From the IMG/VR virus record IMGVR_UViG_3300042368_000355, positions 1-31,320 of that record: 31,320 nucleotides of DNA, one strand, 5' to 3'. Numbering within the stretch: the stretch's first letter is position 1; each line of letters opens with the position of its first letter. A model generated the notes under the pieces. It was not told the origin of the DNA. It worked only from the letters and a program-made list of their open reading frames with translations, and did not search any database. Position numbers and translations under genes: made by a program. Below are positions 23,156 through 29,782 of the stretch, one piece after another. The DNA is from a virus.

Positions 23156-23477
23156 CTCTTAATAGTTTCACCGCATCCTCCAGTCTCAGTAAGCATACCC
23201 AATCGGACACACTCTTTTCTCCTTGACCATTCAAGCGTAGCACTACTATGCCTAGGTCTTTATCGTTTGCTCTATCCTTGAGTTGCTGTATAGCAGCACT
23301 AGGATTAAATCCTGTTCTTGCCTTTACTTCCCAATCAATACCCACAGTCCCAGTAACATCAGTACCACTGCGACCAGCCCCAGTACTCTCAGCAAAAGGG
23401 AAGCCATTGTCAACCAGATAATTAGCCAGTACTTTTTGACTACGATATCCCCGATGCTTGCGTGATTGCGAAGCCAC
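23130..23477 (-). CDS. Holliday-junction-resolvase-like nuclease
   Basis: 115 residues. GRSGTDVTG and DWEVKAR give D40, E50 and K52 of a PD-(D/E)XK active site, in the layout of archaeal/phage junction resolvases and VRR-like nucleases; the basic N-terminus (SRKHRGYRSQK) would contact DNA. Begins with GTG at 23477. Its stop overlaps the primase start by 26 bases. Confidence 0.7.
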   Translation of the reverse strand: MASQSRKHRGYRSQKVLANYLVDNGFPFAESTGAGRSGTDVTGTVGIDWEVKARTGFNPSAAIQQLKDRANDKDLGIVVLRLNGQGEKSVSDWVCLLRLEDAVKLLRDAGYGDKN

Positions 23478-23675
23478 TTACGAAGCACTCTTATCCTTAT
23501 TCAGAATACGAACAGCCCACGCTAAGCCAGCGTTGAGTCCATCAGTCCACTCATCTGTGACTGGAACCTTGGCTGCTTCAATCTTTTCAATCAATGCTGC
23601 CGTCTCTCGCTTAACTTCAAGCAAGATATAAGCACGCATCTCTTGTGTCATATCGTCTTCTTCTTCTCGTATCAT
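23478..23675 (-). CDS. Small coiled-coil protein, 65 residues
   Basis: An ATG at 23675 has TAGGAGAG a few bases upstream, which favours it over an internal ATG at 23651. Helical and charged (YILLEVKRETAALIEKIEA), with a conserved-looking C-terminal helix (GLNAGLAWAVRIL). Sits directly before the resolvase gene. Function unknown. Confidence 0.55.
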   Translation of the reverse strand: MIREEEDDMTQEMRAYILLEVKRETAALIEKIEAAKVPVTDEWTDGLNAGLAWAVRILNKDKSAS

Positions 23676-23682
23676 TACTCTC

Positions 23683-24465
23683 CTATGAGTTCTCTGGTAT
23701 GTCGTCCATAAACATATACTCAGGATTAAATGCTAGCCACGCTAGCAAATCCCCGTTTGCATCTGCTCTTCCATATCTATTCTTTACAGGTGCAATAGCC
23801 ATAGAAGTACCAACAACTCCAAGAGTACAGATAAGAGCAGGAAGTTGCGCGACCTTACCTTGAAGAGCCGACCTAGGCTGGCAAGGATTTCCAGGTACAG
23901 CCTCAGAAGTATGATGCAAAATAATAATAGCAGCGTTAGTATCACGAGCAAGGAATTTCAACTCCTTCATAATCGCACGCATAGATGCGAACTCTTCACC
24001 ACCATCGGTGGCAATGTCCATCAAGTTATCAACAAAGATTGCAGTAGGTGGACAACCCCACAACTCTTCGAAGGCTTGAACTTCCTCGTCTATATCTTGC
24101 AGAGTAGGAGATGATTCAAATGACCAGACAATGTGTGCACCTCGTGAGAGGGTTGCCTTAGTCCAGCCGTAGTCATTGTTCATTAATGTTTCAACATCAG
24201 TCTGATTCTTACCGCTAATCATTGATGCAAGGCGCATAGCCATAGTGTGAGCGTTGGTATCTGCTGAGATATACAAGCAAGGTACCTTCATCTTGAGGGC
24301 TAAAGCCAGTGCCAGAGTGGACTTTCCCACACCTGGAGTGCCTGCCAACATAGAGACTTCTGCTCTGCGTAAAATTATTTTATTGTTATCAAATGCACGG
24401 AACACAGAGGGCAATGGTTCTCCACCAATGTCTGCTCTGCCTACTGAACGGACAAGAGTTCTCAT
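23683..24465 (-). CDS. RecA-fold replicative helicase/ATPase (DnaB/RepA-like)
   Basis: 260 residues. Walker A GTPGVGKST at 42-50, Walker B IFVDN with D146, and a sensor strand IIILHHTSE with H184/H185. It lacks the N-terminal domain of full DnaB, resembling the compact RepA/AAA_25 class found in phages, and would form a hexamer that unwinds DNA or loads on it. Overlaps the upstream 33-residue gene by ATGA. No helicase loader is recognised nearby. Confidence 0.8.
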   Translation of the reverse strand: MRTLVRSVGRADIGGEPLPSVFRAFDNNKIILRRAEVSMLAGTPGVGKSTLALALALKMKVPCLYISADTNAHTMAMRLASMISGKNQTDVETLMNNDYGWTKATLSRGAHIVWSFESSPTLQDIDEEVQAFEELWGCPPTAIFVDNLMDIATDGGEEFASMRAIMKELKFLARDTNAAIIILHHTSEAVPGNPCQPRSALQGKVAQLPALICTLGVVGTSMAIAPVKNRYGRADANGDLLAWLAFNPEYMFMDDIPENS

Positions 24466-24563
24466 CCTTTAGTCTTCTCAATGTCTTCTAAAGCAGCGTT
24501 GTATCCTTCTTTGTAACCATCAACGTATGCTTCTTGTAATAAATACTTAATTGTTTTTTCCAT
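24462..24563 (-). CDS. 33-residue acidic peptide
   Basis: Starts behind GACGGGAG (24570-24577 read on the minus strand), the variant of the early start box, and overlaps the helicase ATG (ATGA). Repeated Tyr/Gly/Ala pattern (YVDGYKEGYNAALED), a short amphipathic helix. Perhaps only a translational lead-in for the helicase. Confidence 0.5.
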   Translation of the reverse strand: MEKTIKYLLQEAYVDGYKEGYNAALEDIEKTKG

Positions 24564-24582
24564 TTGTATCTCCCGTCTTAAG

Positions 24583-24629
24583 TTGGCAGAGGGGTAAATA
24601 TCTTCCCCTAATAAATACCCCTCTACCAA
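24583..24629 (-). promoter_or_regulatory. Hairpin with an alternative fold, upstream of the helicase genes
   Basis: TTGG-C-AGAGGGGTA (24583-24596) pairs with TACCCCTCT-A-CCAA (24616-24629) with one mismatch. Its AGGGG can instead pair with a second CCCCT inside the loop (24605-24609). Two exclusive folds between coding regions suggest attenuation or mRNA processing. A weak T-rich stretch lies on the plus-strand side only. Confidence 0.45.
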
Positions 24630-24648
24630 TTCTAGTTTATGTCAATGT

Positions 24649-25032
24649 CTAACCATTGACTGGTGAGCATTGCCCTTGGTCTTGTGGTTGCTGACAAACC
24701 CACATCCGATACGGCTTGCCGTTCTTCTTCGAGATTCCCGATAGGAACTTTCGCTCCCCGTGAAGACACGTTGGCGTGGTACCTGATGCTTCCGCTGTCG
24801 GGGCGGTTACGAAGGTAGGAGTTGCTGGCTGCGCGGGAGTTGAAGTAGGCGTTCCCAAAGGGGCTGCCACACCTGCACCATTAAGCATTCTTCCTGTTGC
24901 TGCAATCTGTGTTGAGTAATCAGAGATTCCCTCTAGCAATACGCTAAGTTCATCTGCAGTATTAGCGCGGACATTTACCATATCCCCACCGTTGGTCTTG
25001 TATGAGACCTGTAACTTCCAATCTTCTGCCAT
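24649..25032 (-). CDS. Hypothetical protein with C-terminal zinc ribbon, possible ssDNA-binding role
   Basis: 127 residues: an N-terminal beta-rich domain (residues 5-45, KLQVSYKTNGGDMVNVRA), a Pro/Thr/Ala linker, and a C-terminal domain with C89 (TCLHGERKF), C114 (MWVC) and C121 (QGQC). Proteins of this pattern sit beside recombination nucleases in actinophages and may bind single-stranded DNA. Begins by TAATG overlap with the 40-residue gene. Confidence 0.55.
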   Translation of the reverse strand: MAEDWKLQVSYKTNGGDMVNVRANTADELSVLLEGISDYSTQIAATGRMLNGAGVAAPLGTPTSTPAQPATPTFVTAPTAEASGTTPTCLHGERKFLSGISKKNGKPYRMWVCQQPQDQGQCSPVNG

Positions 25033-25154
25033 TACTTGTCCTCCTTCTTTAGGCTAGGAAAACCTAGTGCTTCCCTTGCTTCATCTTGTGTAATGATTTT
25101 CATCTCTAGCGCAACCAACACATCTTGTGCTGTTAGTGTATTTACTTTGAGCAT
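25032..25154 (-). CDS. 40-residue hypothetical protein
   Basis: ATG directly follows the nuclease stop, and its TAA overlaps the next ATG. Helical (TAQDVLVALEMKIITQDEA), then REALGFPSLKKEDK. The REALGF pattern resembles short C-terminal binding motifs, but no family is assigned. Confidence 0.5.
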   Translation of the reverse strand: MLKVNTLTAQDVLVALEMKIITQDEAREALGFPSLKKEDK

Positions 25155-25763
25155 TTATTTGTCCTTCGTGAATTGGCAATGTTCTGTGAGTCCACAGAAA
25201 TTGCACGATTGTAGGTTCGGTAGAAATATACCAGCCTTGCGTGCTTTGTCAAAGCCATCAACAAAGTATTCAAGCGTGTCCTGTGTATACCTACTTAGGT
25301 CAATCATCTCTCCTGTCCCCGACTCACGAGACATCCAGTAGTTTCCTAGATTGACTTCAACACCCAGCATCATCTCGACTCCTATTTTGTAGAAGCCCAA
25401 CTGAAGGTCAGACTGAGGACGTGCACGAGAAGTCTTTAAGTCAACGATAACTAACTTGCCGTCAACCTCAAAGATTCTATCGATGAACATCTTCACTGGT
25501 ACTCCAGCGATGACTGGGTTTAACTCTAACTCGATAGCCTTGGCACCCTGAGGTGTTGTCCAGAGTTTCCAGTTAGGGTTGTTCTTGCGCCATAGGATGT
25601 AGTTGTCAGTCCATATGGAACCTTGTTCGTACCACCAAGCAGCATCTTCCTTGTTAGGGTTGAGTTTAGTTGCTCGTCCTGCTACTCGTGCAGTGGTGAA
25701 GTCAAGACCTTCGGTCTCCTTACGCCACGCTTGTTCCCATAAAGGGTTAGTTGTCATAGTCAT
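25155..25763 (-). CDS. Cas4/AddB-like PD-(D/E)XK exonuclease, catalytic part (second frame of a split gene)
   Basis: 202 residues. Active site: D95 (MFIDRIFEV), D108-x-K110 (IVDLKTS), and QLGFY at 121-125, the Q-x3-Y motif of RecB/Cas4-family nucleases. Three Cys of the 4Fe-4S cluster lie near the end: C187, C190 and C196. The fourth Cys is in the upstream reading frame, so this part alone cannot make a normal cluster. Acts on DNA ends in recombination or replication. No strong ribosome site precedes its ATG. Confidence 0.85.
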   Translation of the reverse strand: MTMTTNPLWEQAWRKETEGLDFTTARVAGRATKLNPNKEDAAWWYEQGSIWTDNYILWRKNNPNWKLWTTPQGAKAIELELNPVIAGVPVKMFIDRIFEVDGKLVIVDLKTSRARPQSDLQLGFYKIGVEMMLGVEVNLGNYWMSRESGTGEMIDLSRYTQDTLEYFVDGFDKARKAGIFLPNLQSCNFCGLTEHCQFTKDK

Positions 25764-25932
25764 ACAACTCTGCCGCTAAGTGAAATGCTCGTCCGCCTGC
25801 TGACCAGATGGATGGTTCCTCTGGTACCTGAAGTAATCTACCTAGGTAGTACTGATATCCACAGGTCAGGTAAGTGGTAAATGCTGAGTAGGATATATGT
25901 GCTGGCAGTTCATAACTGTCCAATTTAATCAT
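25747..25932 (-). CDS. Cas4/AddB-like exonuclease, N-terminal part (first frame of a split gene)
   Basis: 61 residues, first gene of the leftward replication operon. ISYSAFTTYLTCGYQYYLG carries C24, the first cluster cysteine of Cas4/AddB nucleases, and GRAFHLAAE carries H51 of the usual G-x3-H motif. It ends just as the second frame begins (17-base overlap, +1 relation). It starts behind GACAGGAGAAGTCG. Both parts together would give a full-length, complete nuclease of about 260 residues. Confidence 0.8.
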   Translation of the reverse strand: MIKLDSYELPAHISYSAFTTYLTCGYQYYLGRLLQVPEEPSIWSAGGRAFHLAAELYDYDN

Positions 25933-25938
25933 CGACTT

Positions 25939-25946
25939 CTCCTGTC
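25939..25946 (-). promoter_or_regulatory. GACAGGAG start box of the replication operon
   Basis: Minus-strand GACAGGAG followed by AAGTCG and ATG. It is identical to the box used by the rightward early genes, although this operon is on the other strand. It is also exactly complementary to eight loop bases of the hairpin at 25957-26010. Confidence 0.65.
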
Positions 25947-25956
25947 TGAAAGTTGT

Positions 25957-26010
25957 TACATAGTCCTCCCTTAGAGGACAGGAGGGTACTCGATAAGGGA
26001 GAACTATGTA
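25957..26010 (-). promoter_or_regulatory. Long leader hairpin with anti-Shine-Dalgarno loop
   Basis: Arms of 17 bases (25957-25973 and 25994-26010) pair with a single mismatch. The 20-base loop, read on the minus strand, contains CTCCTGTC, perfectly complementary to the GACAGGAG box of the nuclease gene about 30 bases downstream. A loop-to-start-box pairing would hide the ribosome site of the first replication gene. Confidence 0.55.
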
Positions 26011-26097
26011 AATCTATTTAGTTATTATTATATAATTATATATATAATATCGGCGCTTCGCGCCTTATATTAATTAATATTAATAATTAATAATCTG

Positions 26098-26125
26098 AGT
26101 ATACACACAACCGACTTGACTGTAA
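26098..26125 (-). promoter_or_regulatory. Candidate sigma-70 promoter of the replication operon
   Basis: Minus strand: TTACAG (26125-26120), 16 bases, TATACT (26103-26098). The -10 element is good and the -35 is weak. It lies between the late terminator and the leader hairpin, pointing at the replication genes, which is the only place a promoter for them is expected. Confidence 0.4.
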
Positions 26126-26159
26126 GTTAGCGACACGCCGATGACCCTACAGAAATGAC

Positions 26160-26203
26160 AAAAAGACCCCCAAGCCATAGGTAATCCTATGACCTGAGGG
26201 TCT
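26160..26203 (-). terminator. Rho-independent terminator of the tail/lysis operon
   Basis: Minus strand: AGACCC ... GGGTCT outer stem (26198-26203 with 26164-26169), with the inner hairpin CATAGG-ATTA-CCTATG (26176-26191), followed by TTTTT. It lies 40 bases after the last leftward lysis gene and so ends that transcript before the replication operon. Confidence 0.75.
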
Positions 26204-26242
26204 AAGTGTCTTAAAACCGCCTTGGAAGGCGTGTGAATGGTA

Positions 26243-26428
26243 TTACTTTGAACCGCGACCAAACTCTGTAGCAGATGGGTCTAGCCACTTGAGTAGTGGA
26301 CCAGCGAATCCTGCTGCCGCAGCCATCGCTAGTGTCTTAAGGTCCGTCTCACCTGCAAGGTAAAGCGCAACCGCAGCAGATGCTGCAGCGCGGAACCAAG
26401 AAAGTGATAGTTGCTTGAATTGTTCCAT
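26243..26428 (-). CDS. Holin-like small membrane protein, 61 residues
   Basis: AGGAGG ribosome site just before the ATG. Two short hydrophobic stretches (FRAAASAAVALYLAG and LAMAAAAGFAGPLLKWL) with a polar link, as in several actinophage holin candidates that follow the endolysin gene. A basic C-terminus (EFGRGSK) faces the cytoplasm. With a second, clearer holin upstream of the endolysin, this may be a holin partner or antiholin. Confidence 0.55.
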   Translation of the reverse strand: MEQFKQLSLSWFRAAASAAVALYLAGETDLKTLAMAAAAGFAGPLLKWLDPSATEFGRGSK

Positions 26429-26445
26429 TGTATCCTCCTAGGGGA

Positions 26446-26949
26446 TTAGGCTTTTGCACCGTGCACTTTGCAACAGGTACAAACTTCGGTCTTGTATGCC
26501 TTCTTCGCAGGCACTGGTACTACCTTTGACACAACCTGGTTAATAATCTTTGGCTGGTTAAGCCACCAGAACCAAGGGCTTGTGTCGGCAGAGTGCTCTT
26601 CTTTGATAGAAATATGCAGATGCTTATTGTGCTGGTTGCTACCTGTGTACTTACGGTTGCCTTCTTTAGCACGAGCCTTTGACCAAATCTTTCCCTTGAA
26701 AATCAGGTACTCAACTCGTGCATCTTCCTTCAACTTCTCGAAGATGTCGAGGCAATCAATGCCGTGCTTAGGGTCGTGAGTCAAATCAACTGCTAGACCT
26801 GTGTTGTGGTCAGAGTTGGGACTGGCTTTCATATGCGCTTGGGAAGGAAGGAGTCCATCGCTGGCTTTCATACGCAAGGGTGCTATCGCTGTGGCTTGAC
26901 GCAGGACAGCAGTGGCGGCAGGCGTGGCTTTCGTAACAAGTTTCTTCAT
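26446..26949 (-). CDS. Endolysin, M15/VanY-like peptidase
   Basis: 167 residues. The start at 26949 overlaps the holin TAA (TAATG). A longer in-frame reading from 27036 lies inside the holin gene and is not supported. Zinc ligands of the M15 D-Ala-D-Ala-type fold: H48 and D55 in SDHNTGLAVD, and H112 in KHLHIS. It would cut peptide crosslinks of peptidoglycan. The C-terminal tail contains CTCCKVHG, an unusual Cys/His cluster that might bind metal or target the wall. No signal peptide, so a holin is needed. Confidence 0.8.
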   Translation of the reverse strand: MKKLVTKATPAATAVLRQATAIAPLRMKASDGLLPSQAHMKASPNSDHNTGLAVDLTHDPKHGIDCLDIFEKLKEDARVEYLIFKGKIWSKARAKEGNRKYTGSNQHNKHLHISIKEEHSADTSPWFWWLNQPKIINQVVSKVVPVPAKKAYKTEVCTCCKVHGAKA

Positions 26950-27224
26950 TATTCTCCATCTTTCTTTTCCTTTGGCTTTGACTTTAATCCGTTTCCTGCA
27001 AGTACGCCAGCAAGAGAACCAGTAAGAAACACGCACAAGGTACTAACAAGGTCAATAAATGCAGCATCGTTGGGTGCCTGTTCTCCTAATGGTTGTGTAA
27101 TAAATAGCAACGCATAGAGCAATCCAAATACGGAACCAGCAAACACAATGGCTAGTATGATTCCGATAGTTACAATCAGTCTTGCGTGTAAATCTTCGGG
27201 TGTGAATTTATTTCTTTGGTTCAT
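26949..27224 (-). CDS. Holin, two transmembrane segments
   Basis: 91 residues. Transmembrane segments at about 16-42 (LIVTIGIILAIVFAGSVFGL) and 56-78 (FIDLVSTLCVFLTGSLAGVL), with a basic end (KSKPKEKKDGE), the layout of class II holins. Directly upstream of the endolysin with a TAATG overlap. Forms the membrane lesion through which the endolysin passes. It overlaps the end of the lipoprotein gene. Confidence 0.75.
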   Translation of the reverse strand: MNQRNKFTPEDLHARLIVTIGIILAIVFAGSVFGLLYALLFITQPLGEQAPNDAAFIDLVSTLCVFLTGSLAGVLAGNGLKSKPKEKKDGE

Positions 27225-27399
27225 CTAATACTCCAGGCAAAATGTCTTTGGTACAAGTACCAGTGGGGATACATTGAGGTGGGTTACACTCTGGCTTTTG
27301 CCAGTTTTCGTACTCTTGGCAAGGATAACGAACCCAGCCCTGATACCCGCAGCCGCTAAGAGTTATTGCGAGTAAGAAGAATGCGATAAATCTCTTCAA
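27208..27399 (-). CDS. Small lipoprotein with Cys-rich mature part, outer-spanin-like arrangement
   Basis: 63 residues from a TTG at 27399 preceded by GGAG at 7 bases; an alternative TTG at 27420 gives 70 residues. Signal peptide KRFIAFFLLAITLSGC with a lipobox (LSGC), so a membrane-anchored lipoprotein. The mature part has four further Cys in about 25 residues. Its start lies within the end of the TM/coiled-coil gene, in another frame, as in Rz/Rz1 pairs. Those pairs act on outer membranes, which classical Actinobacteria lack, so the role is open. Confidence 0.6.
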   Translation of the reverse strand: MKRFIAFFLLAITLSGCGYQGWVRYPCQEYENWQKPECNPPQCIPTGTCTKDILPGVLDEPKK

Positions 27400-27559
27400 C
27401 TTGTCGCTCCAATCGCTCAACTGAATCCTTCATACTCGAACCACCATTGGGCTTAAGTTCATATAGGAAATGTTTTACTAGCCATCTAATCGATGCAGCA
27501 AATGCTGAAACGATTGTTAAGATAGATATGATTAAAGCAGCCCAGTCTGTGGCGGTCAT
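27356..27559 (-). CDS. Single-TM coiled-coil protein, inner-spanin-like
   Basis: 67 residues: an N-terminal transmembrane segment (WAALIISILTIVSAFAASI), a basic stop, then a short coiled coil (MKDSVERLERQVEEIYRILL). The AGGAG ribosome site is well placed. Located between the tail gene and lipoprotein/holin, overlapping the lipoprotein gene by 44 bases. Could be an inner spanin, a holin regulator or a scaffold for the lysis complex. Confidence 0.6.
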   Translation of the reverse strand: MTATDWAALIISILTIVSAFAASIRWLVKHFLYELKPNGGSSMKDSVERLERQVEEIYRILLTRNNS

Positions 27560-27574
27560 TTGCGCTCCTAAGAG

Positions 27575-29773
27575 TTATACGGTACGGATAGTGATTTGTA
27601 GTACGCCACCAAAGCCATCAAAGCGCTTATCAGGTGGGGTCAAGCGGGTGAACGTAACTTGTTCGATAACAGCCTGACGAGATTCGCCAGTTGTTAAGTC
27701 TTGCCAGGTGACAACATCTCCGTTGCCTTCGATGTCTTCAAGTAAACGAATCTTGTCAAAGGCTCTGCCTTCGTATCCAAGCAGTACGTTGTATCGGTCA
27801 GTCTCAATATCATAGCAATAGACAGGGAACTGCATCACACGCTGACGTGGAGTAGCAATCGTTGACTTTGCTTGGTAACCCTTGAACTGTGGACCCTTGC
27901 TTGGGTCTGTTCCATCTCTGTACATAATAAACTTATAAGCCAAGTACTCTTGTGCTGCAGATGGAGATGAAGTTGTTACTTCTGGCGCACCTACTGCTGC
28001 GTCATAAGAGATAACGTCATACTCTACGCCATTCTCATCAACAGTATCTAGTGTCATAGAACCGTAGGTAAAGTTACCTCGACCTAGTAGTCGCTTAAAG
28101 TTCTTCTTCTCAAGTGTGTTGTATCGAATATTGCCAGTCTTTAAGTAACCCGTAGGAGTTAGTTCAGTCAAATCCTCAGTGTAAATACTTCCAGTTGTTG
28201 CAACAATCGCAGCAGCAGATGTCACTGCTGTAGATGTTACGTTAGTTGCAGCCTTTGTGTATGTAAATGTAGTGGTAGTTGGCACTGTTGTTACTGTGTA
28301 CTCACCATTGAATGTAGCATCGACACCTTCGACCCAAATGGAATCGCTTACCGCTAGGTTATGTGCTGCACTTGTAGTCAGTGTTGCTACATTGCTAGTC
28401 AATGCCTTATTAACAATGGTACCCGCAGAAGTAGCAGATGTAGTAAATGCTAGTTGCTCAGTACCATTGACGAATGCACAGCCAGTAGTAATATGGTTTG
28501 TTACACCTGGGTAGTAAATATCATTTGCGTAAGCAAAGCGTAATGGTTCTATCTGTGTTCCTAGGTCAATACGGATAACCCCAGGCTCACCATTAACAGA
28601 GGTCGCGCACCACACAAAGCGGTCACGTGCTGCAAAGTCGTAGCAAGGCTGGCTTGTTTGAACAATGAGTGGACCGTAGTTGATTGAACCATCGACGTCT
28701 GAGACAGTTGCTGCTCGGATACCCTTGTTAGTTCCAATCATCATAAAGCCTAGGTAGTAATAAATCTTGTGACAGATTTCCCCCACTGGAAGTTCTGCTG
28801 CAACAACTGCTGATGTAAGAGTTGGCATTACTCCAGCAGTAGAGAGAGTAAACTTGACGATTGTTGACTGGATGCCGTTGTATCCTGCAACATAGATTGC
28901 AGAACCTGATGCTGCCACAGATGTGAAAACGTGTGCAGTTGATGGGTGTGTATAAACAGCAGTTGGCATAGCGGATGCAGATGATGAGAACTCGTACACC
29001 TTATTGTCGGCACACATTACGATACGTTCTTTGACGTACTCCATTGTTGCGTTAGCAACTGTTCCAATTTCATCAAACATTTTTGTAACGTCTGCAGTAG
29101 AGGCAGAGGTACCAGTCAGAGGTTTCTTATAAACAGTTTTCTTGGTTGCTGTGTTAGTAATCCAGAATGCTGTTGTGCCATCATCACAGATTCCATACAC
29201 AGCACTATCTGTTCCAGCGTTGTAATCAATAAAGTGAATAGGTGACGAACCTGGAACAATCTTGTCTACATCATATTCATCCCAGAGCAATACACCTTCG
29301 GTGTTGTTAAACTTAATAGAACGAACAGACTGGAATGGTCGACCATCGGGACGCACACGACCAGTTGTGATGTGGTTTACATCTACATTGTTAAGTAGAG
29401 TTACTTCACCCTGCTTGAATACATCTACGCCTTTACTATCTGCAAAGCGATAGTGACCAAACTCGTCTGCAGTTTGTGGGTCGAAGTAGACAATGCCTGT
29501 ACCACCGTGGAAAGAAGACTGTGAACGAATCCACCAGCCAGTTAGAGATTGCTCTCCTGGTTCTGTCTGGTTGTCGAACTGTTCTTTACGAAACGGTGCT
29601 GTCTGTCTAACATATGGTCGTGCATCATTGATTGCATAGATAAATGGGAGTCCACCAATTGCTACATCATAATTGATGTCAGTGTTCTGCCAGATTGCAC
29701 CGTCGGAAACGATACCAATATCAGTTGCGATGGCTCGCGTTGGACGACCTTCGGTAATATCACGACCAGCCAC
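27575..29773 (-). CDS. Large tail protein, beta-propeller-like (tail hub/nozzle candidate)
   Basis: 732 residues, GTG start behind AAGGAG. Largely beta, with repeated short strands and SxxxY/FxxSxxG-type turns (residues about 150-420) suggesting a propeller. A Thr/Val/Ala-rich Ig-like insert at about 450-530 (SNVATLTTSAAHNLAVSD and following) is a domain often found in phage and bacterial surface proteins. C-terminal beta segments resemble tail-nozzle or hub proteins of short-tailed phages. Located just before the lysis genes. Family not certain. Confidence 0.6.
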   Translation of the reverse strand: MAGRDITEGRPTRAIATDIGIVSDGAIWQNTDINYDVAIGGLPFIYAINDARPYVRQTAPFRKEQFDNQTEPGEQSLTGWWIRSQSSFHGGTGIVYFDPQTADEFGHYRFADSKGVDVFKQGEVTLLNNVDVNHITTGRVRPDGRPFQSVRSIKFNNTEGVLLWDEYDVDKIVPGSSPIHFIDYNAGTDSAVYGICDDGTTAFWITNTATKKTVYKKPLTGTSASTADVTKMFDEIGTVANATMEYVKERIVMCADNKVYEFSSSASAMPTAVYTHPSTAHVFTSVAASGSAIYVAGYNGIQSTIVKFTLSTAGVMPTLTSAVVAAELPVGEICHKIYYYLGFMMIGTNKGIRAATVSDVDGSINYGPLIVQTSQPCYDFAARDRFVWCATSVNGEPGVIRIDLGTQIEPLRFAYANDIYYPGVTNHITTGCAFVNGTEQLAFTTSATSAGTIVNKALTSNVATLTTSAAHNLAVSDSIWVEGVDATFNGEYTVTTVPTTTTFTYTKAATNVTSTAVTSAAAIVATTGSIYTEDLTELTPTGYLKTGNIRYNTLEKKNFKRLLGRGNFTYGSMTLDTVDENGVEYDVISYDAAVGAPEVTTSSPSAAQEYLAYKFIMYRDGTDPSKGPQFKGYQAKSTIATPRQRVMQFPVYCYDIETDRYNVLLGYEGRAFDKIRLLEDIEGNGDVVTWQDLTTGESRQAVIEQVTFTRLTPPDKRFDGFGGVLQITIRTV

Positions 29774-29782
29774 TTAGACTCC

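Larger units (their letters stand above)
25933..26242. other. Non-coding region between late terminator and replication operon
   Basis: 310 bases with no gene. From right to left it holds a leftward terminator (26160-26203), a promoter candidate (26098-26125), an A/T-rich stretch (26033-26097) interrupted by GGCGC-TTC-GCGCC, and a long inverted repeat (25957-26010). The A/T block resembles that at 15.3 kb in composition and could be an origin. Confidence 0.7.

Noticed and set aside
25310-25317. Extra GACAGGAG box followed by an in-frame ATG inside the nuclease gene (a short product with three cluster cysteines)
   Set aside because: It falls in conserved coding sequence and is explained by the codons; no independent support for an internal start.
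26446-27036. Longer 196-residue endolysin with a Cys/Trp/Lys/Arg-rich N-terminus
   Set aside because: The extra 29 residues are the out-of-frame reading of the holin end; the ATG at 26949 overlaps the holin stop and gives the normal protein.
28160-28460. Diversity-generating retroelement target in the Thr/Ala-rich insert of the tail protein
   Set aside because: No reverse transcriptase, template repeat or adenine-biased variable region is visible in the window.
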